Assembly (NCBI GenBank): GCA_937892275.1
Contig: CALAVG010000184.1
Span: 1 to 32,506 of the forward strand
Reading direction: 5' to 3'
From: an uncultured Methanomicrobiales archaeon
GTDB taxonomy: Archaea; Thermoplasmatota; Thermoplasmata; Methanomassiliicoccales; Methanomethylophilaceae
Length of the DNA: 32,506 nt
The notes under the pieces are model-generated. The model did not search any database and was not told the origin of the DNA. It was given only the letters and a program-made list of their open reading frames with translations. Positions 1 through 6,176 of the stretch are shown in pieces. The position numbers and the translations under genes are program-made. Each line of letters begins with the position of its first letter. Position 1 is the first letter of the stretch.

Positions 1-456
1 CAGGTCGGCAATGTTCTCTTTCTCCTTCGCAGAGATGGGGACCACTGGGACTCCGAGGCGCTCTGCGAGCTTCTCGACGTGGATCTTGTCGCCCTGCTTC
101 TCTACTTCGTCCATCATGTTGAGGGCGACGACGAGGGGCTTTCCCATATCGATGAGCTGCAGTGTGAGGAAGAGGTTCCTCTCAAGGTTCGTAGCGTCAA
201 CGATGTTAATGATACCGTCAGGATTATCATTCACTATGTAGTCCCTCGACACGATCTCTTCGGGGGAGTAGGGTGACAGGGAATAGATACCAGGAAGGTC
301 GACGAGTTCAGAGTCTGTTCCTCTTATTTTTCCGATCTTCCTCTCAACAGTAACTCCGGGCCAGTTACCTACACGCTGGGACGCACCTGTCAATGCGTTG
401 AACAGGGTCGTCTTACCGCAGTTCGGGTTTCCGGCCAATGCTATTGTGAAACTCAT
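1..456 (-). CDS. feoB: Ferrous iron transporter FeoB, N-terminal G domain (partial)
   Basis: FeoB is the inner-membrane Fe(II) permease with a cytosolic GTPase domain. Only the first 152 codons are inside the window; the gene runs off the left edge before any membrane segment. The G motifs are clear: G1 GNPNCGKTT at residues 9-17, the G2 Thr in GVTVERK near 36, G3 DLPG at 53-56, G4 NMMD at 113-116, and G5 ISA near 141-143. The ATG at 456 is preferred over the in-frame ATG at 462, because a Shine-Dalgarno GGAGTGA at 463-469 sits 6 nt before 456 and directly abuts 462. It is the last gene of a feoA1-feoA2-feoB operon whose promoter carries DtxR-type dyads, so iron repression is likely. Confidence 0.95.
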   Translation of the reverse strand, partial: MSFTIALAGNPNCGKTTLFNALTGASQRVGNWPGVTVERKIGKIRGTDSELVDLPGIYSLSPYSPEEIVSRDYIVNDNPDGIINIVDATNLERNLFLTLQLIDMGKPLVVALNMMDEVEKQGDKIHVEKLAERLGVPVVPISAKEKENIADL

Positions 457-511
457 GTTCATTCACTCCTTCAAGCCGCCGTGCCATTCCGGCGGCCCGG
501 AGATCACGGGG

Positions 512-733
512 TCATTCGACCTCGATCATCTCCGCATATTCCTTCCTGAGACTCAGTTCGTAGCCGCGCACGGTGATCTCCACAGGATCTCCGAGAGGAG
601 CGACCTTACGGACATAGATCTCGACACCTTTGGTGATGCCCATGCCCATGATGTGTCTCTTCAGGTTTCCTTCTCCGTTGACCTTCTTGACCTTGACGGT
701 CGAGCCAATGGGAGTTTCCTTCAAAGTAGTCAT
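512..733 (-). CDS. feoA: FeoA family protein (second copy)
   Basis: This is a 73-residue stand-alone FeoA domain, an SH3-like small beta-barrel. FeoA is thought to act on the FeoB transporter or assist its function. It shows the family pattern of a polar N-terminal strand (GSTVKVKKV), the GIxxGxEI turn (MGMGITKGVEIYV), a mid-domain DPVEITVRGYELSLRKEYA strand pair and an Ile-Val-Glu end. The ATG at 733 begins 4 nt after the stop of the upstream feoA, which fits operon spacing; a further upstream in-frame start would overlap that gene. feoB follows 55 bp later. Two adjacent feoA genes before feoB suggest that the two FeoA proteins have divided roles. Confidence 0.9.
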   Translation of the reverse strand: MTTLKETPIGSTVKVKKVNGEGNLKRHIMGMGITKGVEIYVRKVAPLGDPVEITVRGYELSLRKEYAEMIEVE

Positions 734-737
734 ATTA

Positions 738-1025
738 TCAGCTCTTGCTGGCGACATGGATCTTTGCGGCCATCTTCAAGTCAACGGCAACCCTGGCACC
801 CTTTACTTCGAAAATGAGCCCGGTATCGTTGTTGCTGACCGCTTTGATCTCCGTGCCACGCACAAATCCGAGTCCTGCAAGGAATTTCCTGACTTCTTCA
901 GATCCGGAAACTCTGTCGATTACCGCTGTTTGTCCCACTTTGAGGAACGAACTCGGTACGGTCGGCATCTTGCTTCCCCCATCGCCCGTTTGCATAGCAT
1001 CGGGCATAGGATCCATTTGACTCAT
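738..1025 (-). CDS. feoA: FeoA family protein (first copy)
   Basis: This 95-residue FeoA-domain protein is the first gene of the feo operon. The SH3-like domain covers about residues 24-93 (VGQTAVIDRV, then LAGLGFVRGTEIKAV, then GLIFEVKGARVAVDLKMAAKIHV). The first 19 residues are Met/Gly/Asp rich and lie outside the family domain. The start is uncertain. The ATG at 1025 lies about where a TATA box at 1046-1053 would place transcription initiation (near 1024), so a leaderless start there or at the ATG at 1016 is possible. The ATG at 968 has a GGGGGA ribosome-binding site a few nucleotides upstream. TTAGG dyads flank the promoter. Confidence 0.88.
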   Translation of the reverse strand: MSQMDPMPDAMQTGDGGSKMPTVPSSFLKVGQTAVIDRVSGSEEVRKFLAGLGFVRGTEIKAVSNNDTGLIFEVKGARVAVDLKMAAKIHVASKS

Positions 1026-1027
1026 AA

Positions 1028-1072
1028 TTAGGAATACCTAAAAACAATATAAATAATTTAGGAGGGACTAAA
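1028..1072 (-). promoter_or_regulatory. feo operon promoter with two DtxR-type dyads
   Basis: On the minus strand a TATA box TTTATATT lies at 1053-1046, about 26 bp before the feoA start. It is flanked by two dyads: TTAGGAATACCTAA at 1028-1041 (perfect TTAGG/CCTAA arms, 4-bp spacer) and TTTAGGAGGGACTAAA at 1057-1072. Their centres are 30 bp apart. The promoter-proximal dyad lies between the TATA box and the start site, the classic repressor position. The arm sequence resembles sites known for metal-dependent DtxR/IdeR regulators; regulation itself is inferred. Confidence 0.75.
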
Positions 1073-1142
1073 CCACTTTCAGTGTGTTGGATTCCTGGAC
1101 TACTTTTGTTGGTGCTACCGTAATGATCCAGGAAAAAATATT

Positions 1143-1166
1143 GCCGGAGGCCCCCCGACCACCGGC
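1143..1166 (-). terminator. GC hairpin plus U6, probable terminator of the candidate sRNA
   Basis: On the minus strand GCCGGTGG, loop TCGGGGGG and CCTCCGGC form an 8-bp stem with one internal U-U mismatch. It is followed by AATA and six T's (1138-1133). The same stem-loop body occurs again at 1280-1301. Confidence 0.5.
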
Positions 1167-1279
1167 TGAGGTTACTAATTATGTATCAGTCATCGCAGAA
1201 CCGATTGATTATCGGTTACATCCATTGAGGCTATTGACGGTCCTCCGATTTCTTGCTACATTAAGCGGTTTTTGCAGAC

Positions 1280-1301
1280 CCGGAGACCCCCCGATCCCCG
1301 G
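1280..1301. repeat. Second copy of the CCGGAG-hairpin (partner of 1144-1165)
   Basis: The 22-bp element matches the one at 1144-1165: CCGGAG, one variable base, the constant CCCCCCGA, one variable base, C, one variable base, CCGG (plus strand). The variable bases next to the loop are G/C in one copy and A/T in the other, so pairing is kept. Here it is enclosed by an extra GCAGA/TCTGC stem. Confidence 0.7.
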
Positions 1302-1340
1302 TTTCTGCGTCAGCCGACGTTTGGGTCGGATCTTGACAAA

Positions 1341-1383
1341 TTTAGGAATGACTAAATCATATATAAATTTAGGGTTGCCTAAT
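1341..1383. promoter_or_regulatory. Second box-TATA-box promoter with DtxR-type dyads
   Basis: TTTAGGAATGACTAAA (1341-1356) and TTTAGGGTTGCCTAAT (1368-1383) flank a TATA element at 1359-1367. Dyad centres are 27 bp apart, close to the 30 bp at the feo promoter. The archaeal consensus TTTATATA reads on the minus strand (1367-1360), pointing toward the candidate sRNA. On the plus strand the same bases read TATATAAA and could serve fhs with a roughly 60-nt leader. Direction is therefore not settled. Confidence 0.65.
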
Positions 1384-1421
1384 AAAATTGGAACTTATTT
1401 CGACATCGTTCGTGACTACAA

Positions 1422-1429
1422 TTATTTAC
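1422..1429 (+). promoter_or_regulatory. Probable fhs TATA box
   Basis: TTATTTAC is centred about 26 bp before the ATG at 1451, which predicts a leaderless fhs transcript. No ribosome-binding site precedes that ATG, which fits. If correct, the dyad-flanked promoter at 1341-1383 is not required for fhs. Confidence 0.45.
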
Positions 1430-1450
1430 GCATAATGATTGGCACCCATC

Positions 1451-3127
1451 ATGTTATCTGACATCGAGATTGCCTATGAGGCGAATCCGAAACCAATCAA
1501 GGAAATCGCAGCTAAGATCGGCCTCACAGAGGACGACATCAGCCCTTACGGAAAGTACATCGCAAAGGTCCCCATCGAGCGTCTGGAGAAGCTCAAGGAC
1601 AAGAAGGACGGAAAGCTTGTCATGGTCACAGCCATCACACCCACTCCCGCCGGAGAGGGAAAGACGGTCACGTCCATCGGTCTGATGCAGGGACTCGGTG
1701 CACTGGGAAAGAACGTTGTAGGAGCGCTCAGGGAACCCTCTCTTGGACCCACCTTCGGAATCAAGGGAGGAGCGACAGGCGGAGGATACGCCCAAGTGTA
1801 CCCCATGTGGGACATCGACCTCCACTTCACCGGTGACATCCACGCTGTAGCAGCAGCACACAACCTCCTTTCCGCTATCGTGGACAACGAGCTCGTCAGG
1901 GACAACCCCCTGCAGATCGACCCCGCACGTGTCGTATGGAGAAAGACCGTCGACATGAACGTACGTGAGCTCAGGAACATCGTCACAGGTCTCGGAAAGG
2001 ACAAGATCAAGGGCGGAGTGCCCCACGAGTCGGGATTCATCATCACATCGGCATCAGAGATCGCGGCCATCCTTTGTCTGGCCAAGGACCGTGCCGACCT
2101 CAGGGCAAGGCTCGAGAGGATCGTCGTCGCTTACACATACGACAACAAACCCGTCACAGTCAAGGACCTCAAGTGCGTCGGTGCCATGATGGTCATCCTC
2201 AAGGACGCCATCAACCCCAACCTCGTGCAGACACTCGAGGGACAGCCCGTGTTCATCCACGGATTCCCGTTCGCCAACATCGCTCACGGAAACAACTCGA
2301 TCATCGCTACCAGGACAGCATTGAAACTGGCCGACTACGTAGTGACGGAATCCGGTTTCGCTTCCGATCTGGGAGGAGAGAAGTTCATGGACATCGTCTG
2401 CAGGGAATCCGGCCTCAGACCCTCATGCGTCGTCATCGTTGCCACAGTGAAAGCACTGATGACCCACGGAGGAGGAGTGCTCGACGACGAGTCCACACTC
2501 ACTATTGAAGCCCTCGAGAAGGGAATGTGCAACCTCGACAAGCACATCGAGAACATGAGTTCGTACGGCGTACCTGTCGTAGTAGGCATCAACCACTTCG
2601 CGCAGGACACACAGGAGCAGATGGATTACATCCGCGACCACTGCAAGAAGATGGGAATCCCCGTTGCATTCAACGACGGATTCATCAAGGGAGGAGAGGG
2701 GGCCAAGCAGCTCGCCCAGACCGTCATCGACACCATCGACAACACCAAGACCGACTTCAAGTTCCTCTACGACCTCGACCAGCCTATCAAGTCCAAGATA
2801 GAGATCATCGCGAATAAGATCTACGGGGCCGACGGGGTCACATACGACCCCCTCGTCGACAAGAGGATCGAGGGCTATGAGAAGGATGGGTTCGGAAACC
2901 TCCCCATCTGCATCGCCAAGACTCAGGCATCACTGTCCGATGTCTCGACGATGAAGGGAGTGCCCAAGGGTTGGAAGCTCCACGTCAGGGAGATCAACAT
3001 CTCCGCCGGAGCAGGATTCATCGTTCCCGAATGCGGTACGTTGACCCTTATGCCCGGTCTGCCCAAGGTCCCTGCAGCGATGAGGATGGACCTCATGGAC
3101 GACGGAAAGATCGTCGGGCTCAAGTGA
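1451..3127 (+). CDS. fhs: Formate--tetrahydrofolate ligase
   Basis: This ATP-dependent enzyme joins formate to tetrahydrofolate to give 10-formyl-THF, feeding one-carbon metabolism and purine synthesis. The 558-residue product has the normal family length. Visible signatures are the N-terminal SDIEIAYEANPKPIKEIA block, the P-loop TPAGEGKT at 65-72, the adjacent GGATGGGYAQVYPM region, and the C-terminal AGAGFIVPECG segment. The ATG at 1451 was chosen because family proteins begin right at this block; a TTG four codons earlier (1439) is less likely. Most methanogens lack this enzyme, so the gene was probably acquired laterally in the lineage (inference). It stands alone, ending in a strong terminator, and its 5' side abuts the dyad-flanked promoter region. 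Confidence 0.97.
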   Translation: MLSDIEIAYEANPKPIKEIAAKIGLTEDDISPYGKYIAKVPIERLEKLKDKKDGKLVMVTAITPTPAGEGKTVTSIGLMQGLGALGKNVVGALREPSLGPTFGIKGGATGGGYAQVYPMWDIDLHFTGDIHAVAAAHNLLSAIVDNELVRDNPLQIDPARVVWRKTVDMNVRELRNIVTGLGKDKIKGGVPHESGFIITSASEIAAILCLAKDRADLRARLERIVVAYTYDNKPVTVKDLKCVGAMMVILKDAINPNLVQTLEGQPVFIHGFPFANIAHGNNSIIATRTALKLADYVVTESGFASDLGGEKFMDIVCRESGLRPSCVVIVATVKALMTHGGGVLDDESTLTIEALEKGMCNLDKHIENMSSYGVPVVVGINHFAQDTQEQMDYIRDHCKKMGIPVAFNDGFIKGGEGAKQLAQTVIDTIDNTKTDFKFLYDLDQPIKSKIEIIANKIYGADGVTYDPLVDKRIEGYEKDGFGNLPICIAKTQASLSDVSTMKGVPKGWKLHVREINISAGAGFIVPECGTLTLMPGLPKVPAAMRMDLMDDGKIVGLK

Positions 3128-3135
3128 AACAATTC

Positions 3136-3159
3136 AGGGGGATCCTCCCCCTTTCTTTT
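3136..3159 (+). terminator. Terminator after fhs
   Basis: A 7-bp perfect stem AGGGGGA/TCCCCCT with a 3-nt loop (3136-3152) is followed by TTCTTTT, 9 bp after the fhs stop codon. Confidence 0.8.
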
Positions 3160-3173
3160 ACATAAAAATCGAA

Positions 3174-3839
3174 TCAGTTCCTGTTGGCATCCGCCATGTC
3201 GTACCAGCGTTCGGCCTCGTCAAGGTTCTGTGGGACACCGTCGCCGTTCCTGTACATGTTACCGAGGAGGATCTGAGCCCCAAGGTGTCCGTTGAGTGCA
3301 GCTGTCATCAGCCATCTGACCGCAAGGGGTATGTCCCTGTCCACACCGGCACCAGATTTGTAGTACTGGCCCAGGATGAACTGAGCCTCTATGTGCCCGT
3401 GCTCTGCGGCGAGCTTCATCCAACTGGCCGATACCTCGAGATCCCTTGGAATGTCGTTGTCCTTGAAGTGCAGGAGACCGAGCTCGTATTCCGCGCGGAC
3501 GTCCCCTCTGCCGGCTGCCATGAGGAAGTATTCCTTAGCCTTCTTGGAATTCTGTTCGACGCTGAGTCCCTTGAGGTTTATGATCCCAAGGTAGTAGGCG
3601 CATCCTGGATGTCCACCATCGAAACCCTTCTCGAACCACACCCGAGCGGTCTCGTAGTTTTTAGGTACGCCCTGCCCACGTGCATACATGAGCCCTAGAT
3701 AGTAATCGGACTCCGCACTGTTCTTCTTGGATTCGCGCATAAAAGTGTTGTACGCTTCCAAATATCCCGAATCGACATTGTTACGTATGATGAACTTCGC
3801 CTTTTCGAGAGGCTCCATCATATCCGAGTCGGAATACAT
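3174..3839 (-). CDS. Sel1-repeat protein (221 aa)
   Basis: This is an alpha-solenoid of Sel1-like (SLR/TPR-type) repeats that mediates protein-protein contacts. About five repeats are visible from residue 40 on, with the pattern AxYxLGxxYxxGxGVxxxxxxAxxWxxxAAxxG (for example SDYYLGLMYARGQGVPKNYE and AQILLGNMYRNGDGVPQNLD). There is no signal peptide or membrane segment, so it is probably cytosolic. The ATG at 3839 has GGAG 5 nt upstream and a TTTTATTC box about 27 bp before it. It is divergent from a Sel1 operon across a 118-bp promoter region. The partner is unknown. Confidence 0.9.
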   Translation of the reverse strand: MYSDSDMMEPLEKAKFIIRNNVDSGYLEAYNTFMRESKKNSAESDYYLGLMYARGQGVPKNYETARVWFEKGFDGGHPGCAYYLGIINLKGLSVEQNSKKAKEYFLMAAGRGDVRAEYELGLLHFKDNDIPRDLEVSASWMKLAAEHGHIEAQFILGQYYKSGAGVDRDIPLAVRWLMTAALNGHLGAQILLGNMYRNGDGVPQNLDEAERWYDMADANRN

Positions 3840-3957
3840 ATTACTCCGATATAGTGCCGAGAATAAAAGCCGTTCTGATTAAAACCGTGTTATCTTACCA
3901 TTTCTTAGGTCCTTCGGGCATACCTTCGGCTGGGATAAAAAGCGTCATATATTACGC

Positions 3958-5430
3958 GTGGATAGGGAGAAGAAGGTCAGTCATATGGTTTCGGAACCTT
4001 TTGTTTCAGCACGTACTCTTATGAATCATCATTCGCAGGATTACGATCTCTCCAAAGCGGCCCTGGAGGCCAAAGGAGCAGCATCGACCAGCTCGGATGC
4101 GAAGTACCTCTATTCGCTCTTCCAGTATCTGGGAGAGGGCGGAATCCAGCAGGACAAGGAGGCGGCCAAGAAAGGATTCTCGGAGGCCGAGAGTGCAGGA
4201 TCCGTGGAGGCCGGCATCGTCGCGAAGGAGTTCGAGAGGAACTCCGAGGCGGTAATGGACGAGCTCATAGCGAAGAGGTTCCTCGGGGAACAGAGGGACA
4301 CGGTAGCGTCCGCAGATCTGTTCGCCATGTATGACAAAGGCAACGACAAGGTGAAGAAGAGTCATGCCGAGGCCGTCAGATTCTATCTGGCCTGTGCGGC
4401 CGAGGGCGATACCGAGGCACAGGCGAAGATCGGTTTCATGTACCTTATGGGAAAGGGAATACCCAAGGACAGGGACCTGGCCCTCAAATGGCTATCGAGA
4501 GCGGCTGACAGCGGTGACGGTACCGCGATGTACCGCATCGGACAGATGTACGACCAGGGACTGTGCAACACGGATCCGGACGAGAAGATGGCCTTTAAAT
4601 GGTATGAGCGTGCCGCCGAGGCCGGGAACAAGGATGCCCAGTTCGCTTTGGGATGTATGTGCATGGTGCCCAAGAAGTTCCACACCGACGTTAAGAGGGC
4701 GGCAAGTCTTTTCGAGAAGTCCGCCGAGCAGGGCCATGCCGAGGCCCAATACCAGATCGGCATGTGCTACGCATACGGTCAGGGAGTGAACAGGGACCCG
4801 TCGATAGCGGTGAAATGGCTGGAGAAGAGTTGCGAGAACGGCTACCAGCAGGGTATGGTGGACTTCGCCAACATGTGCTTCGAAGGACAGATCATCCCCA
4901 AGGATTACAAGAAGGCCGCACACTGGTTCACGGAGGCGGCGAACAGGTGCAACGGTTATGCGCAGTATGCGCTGGCCTGTATGTATGGAAACGGTTATTA
5001 TTACGAACAGAGCGACGAGATGGCCCTGAAATGGTTCAAGGAGGCCGCAGAGATGGGAGAGGTCAACTCCCAGTACTGCCTCGGATGCTTCTACTATGAA
5101 GGAAGGGGAACGGAGAGGAACCTGGAGGAGGCCGCGATGTGGTACAACGAGGCCGCCGAGCAGGGACACCCTTCGGCGAAGGCCTTCCTCGGAATGTTCA
5201 AGGTTACAGGATCCGGTGTGCAGCAGGATGTCGAGGGAGGTCTCAAACTCCTCCAGGAATCAGCGGATGAAGGTTATTACGAGGCCCAGTTCTATCTCGG
5301 AAAGCTCTACTACGAGGGCAAGTACGTCAAGAAGAACGATATCCGTGCCAAGAAGTACCTCAACATGGCGGCCAAGCAGGGCGATCCCGACGCTGCCGCA
5401 TTGTTGAACCTCATGAAATCCAAGAGGTGA
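3958..5430 (+). CDS. Sel1-repeat protein (490 aa), first gene of operon
   Basis: This is a long Sel1 solenoid with roughly ten repeats from about residue 125 to the end (for example AQAKIGFMYLMGKGIPKDRD, AQYQIGMCYAYGQGVNRDPS, SQYCLGCFYYEGRGTERNLE). The first 120 residues are helical with degenerate repeats. Several repeats carry unusual cysteines in the helix A position (GCMCMVP, GMCYAYG, NMCFEG, ACMYG, GCFYYEG). There is no secretion signal. The GTG at 3958 gives 490 residues; an in-frame ATG at 3985, preceded by AAGG, is an equally plausible start (481 residues). Possible TATA elements lie at about 3934-3941 and 3946-3953. It is the first gene of an operon with another Sel1 protein, an acyl-CoA ligase and an IMPase-family phosphatase. 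Confidence 0.9.
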   Translation: MDREKKVSHMVSEPFVSARTLMNHHSQDYDLSKAALEAKGAASTSSDAKYLYSLFQYLGEGGIQQDKEAAKKGFSEAESAGSVEAGIVAKEFERNSEAVMDELIAKRFLGEQRDTVASADLFAMYDKGNDKVKKSHAEAVRFYLACAAEGDTEAQAKIGFMYLMGKGIPKDRDLALKWLSRAADSGDGTAMYRIGQMYDQGLCNTDPDEKMAFKWYERAAEAGNKDAQFALGCMCMVPKKFHTDVKRAASLFEKSAEQGHAEAQYQIGMCYAYGQGVNRDPSIAVKWLEKSCENGYQQGMVDFANMCFEGQIIPKDYKKAAHWFTEAANRCNGYAQYALACMYGNGYYYEQSDEMALKWFKEAAEMGEVNSQYCLGCFYYEGRGTERNLEEAAMWYNEAAEQGHPSAKAFLGMFKVTGSGVQQDVEGGLKLLQESADEGYYEAQFYLGKLYYEGKYVKKNDIRAKKYLNMAAKQGDPDAAALLNLMKSKR

Positions 5431-5435
5431 ACCTG

Positions 5436-6176
5436 TTGGGATTCGAAGAAGTCCTTAGGAAGGCCCAAGACGGTGATCCGGATGCACAGGTCGCCATGGG
5501 CTATCTGTTCTTCAGAGGGGACGGTGTAGTACAGGACAGGAGGGAGGCCGCCAGATGGTTCGGTCTCGCCGCCGATCAAGGCAATGCTGAGGCCATGTGC
5601 AACCTGGGCCATATGCGTGCCCATGGCATCGGAATGAGCTGCAATCTCGAGAAGGCCATGGACCTTTACCTCAGGTCAGCCGAACTCGGTGACGCCAGGG
5701 CAATGTTCAACCTCGGTTTCATGTATTCCGATGTTGAAGGTATCCCACAGGACTGGGAGAAAGCATATTACTGGTATTCGAGGGCCGCCGAGAAGGGCAA
5801 CATAATATCCCTCTACAGGATGGCCGTGATGAACGACGAAGGCCGTGGTATTCCCCAGGATATCCCCAAGGCCATAGAATTGTACACCAGATGCTTCGAG
5901 ACTGGATACGAGAAGGCAGGATACCGTCTCGGTCTTATCCATCTGGAAGGCAGAGGGGTCCCGAATAATCCGGACAAGGCTGCCAAGTTCATGATCAAAG
6001 CTGCCGACATGGGTTCGGAGGACGCCATGTGTGAGCTCGGAAAAATGCATATTTCCGGACAAGGGATGACACATAGTTTATCTAATGCCAAGAAGTGGCT
6101 CACAAAAGCCTCCAATCGCGGTTCCTCGGAGGCCGTGGAATTGTTGGAGAGGATCGACAGGGGTGAACTGAAGTGA
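5436..6176 (+). CDS. Sel1-repeat protein (246 aa)
   Basis: This compact Sel1 solenoid has about six repeats covering nearly the whole chain (for example AQVAMGYLFFRGDGVVQDRR, AMCNLGHMRAHGIGMSCNLE, AGYRLGLIHLEGRGVPNNPD). The TTG at 5436 is favoured as the start because a good ribosome-binding site, GAGGTGA (5424-5430), lies 5 nt upstream and also contains the stop codon of the preceding gene. The alternative GTG at 5427 would lie inside that site. The arrangement implies translational coupling with the 490-residue Sel1 gene. The stop codon overlaps the start of the downstream acyl-CoA ligase, so all three are probably made together. Confidence 0.88.
   Translation: MGFEEVLRKAQDGDPDAQVAMGYLFFRGDGVVQDRREAARWFGLAADQGNAEAMCNLGHMRAHGIGMSCNLEKAMDLYLRSAELGDARAMFNLGFMYSDVEGIPQDWEKAYYWYSRAAEKGNIISLYRMAVMNDEGRGIPQDIPKAIELYTRCFETGYEKAGYRLGLIHLEGRGVPNNPDKAAKFMIKAADMGSEDAMCELGKMHISGQGMTHSLSNAKKWLTKASNRGSSEAVELLERIDRGELK

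Larger units (their letters stand above)
1133..1337 (-). ncRNA. Candidate structured small RNA in the feo-fhs intergenic region
   Basis: Read on the minus strand, a TATA box TTTATATA at 1367-1360 predicts a start near 1337. About 200 nt with no credible ORF follow, then a GC-rich hairpin and six T's. Four stems can be drawn: CCGAC/GTCGG near 1316-1331; GCAGA...TCTGC enclosing CCGG/CCGG at 1274-1308; AACCGAT/ATCGGTT at 1199-1217; and GCCGG/CCGGC at 1143-1166. The last is followed by AATATTTTTT (1142-1133), a terminator-like ending. The second and fourth hairpins share the loop TCGGGGGG and differ by a compensatory base-pair change. The promoter is flanked by the same dyads as feo. Everything about function is inference; a leader of a plus-strand transcript is the main alternative. 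Confidence 0.45.

Noticed and set aside
1092..1134. TTCCTGGA/TCCAGGAA inverted repeat as part of a terminator
   Set aside because: The loop is long (27 nt), and the T-run on the minus strand precedes rather than follows it. The 1143-1166 hairpin explains the T-run better.
1384..1450. Tetrahydrofolate riboswitch in front of fhs
   Set aside because: I found no match to the conserved THF-riboswitch core, and the predicted fhs transcript starts at or near the ATG.
1084..1461. Open frame of about 125 codons across the feo-fhs intergenic region (plus strand)
   Set aside because: It crosses all stem-loops and dyads, has low-complexity Pro/Arg-rich content and poor codon bias, and has no ribosome-binding site.
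3174..6176. The Sel1 genes as a recent tandem duplication
   Set aside because: Only the generic Sel1 consensus is shared; the flanking residues and lengths differ too much for recent copies.
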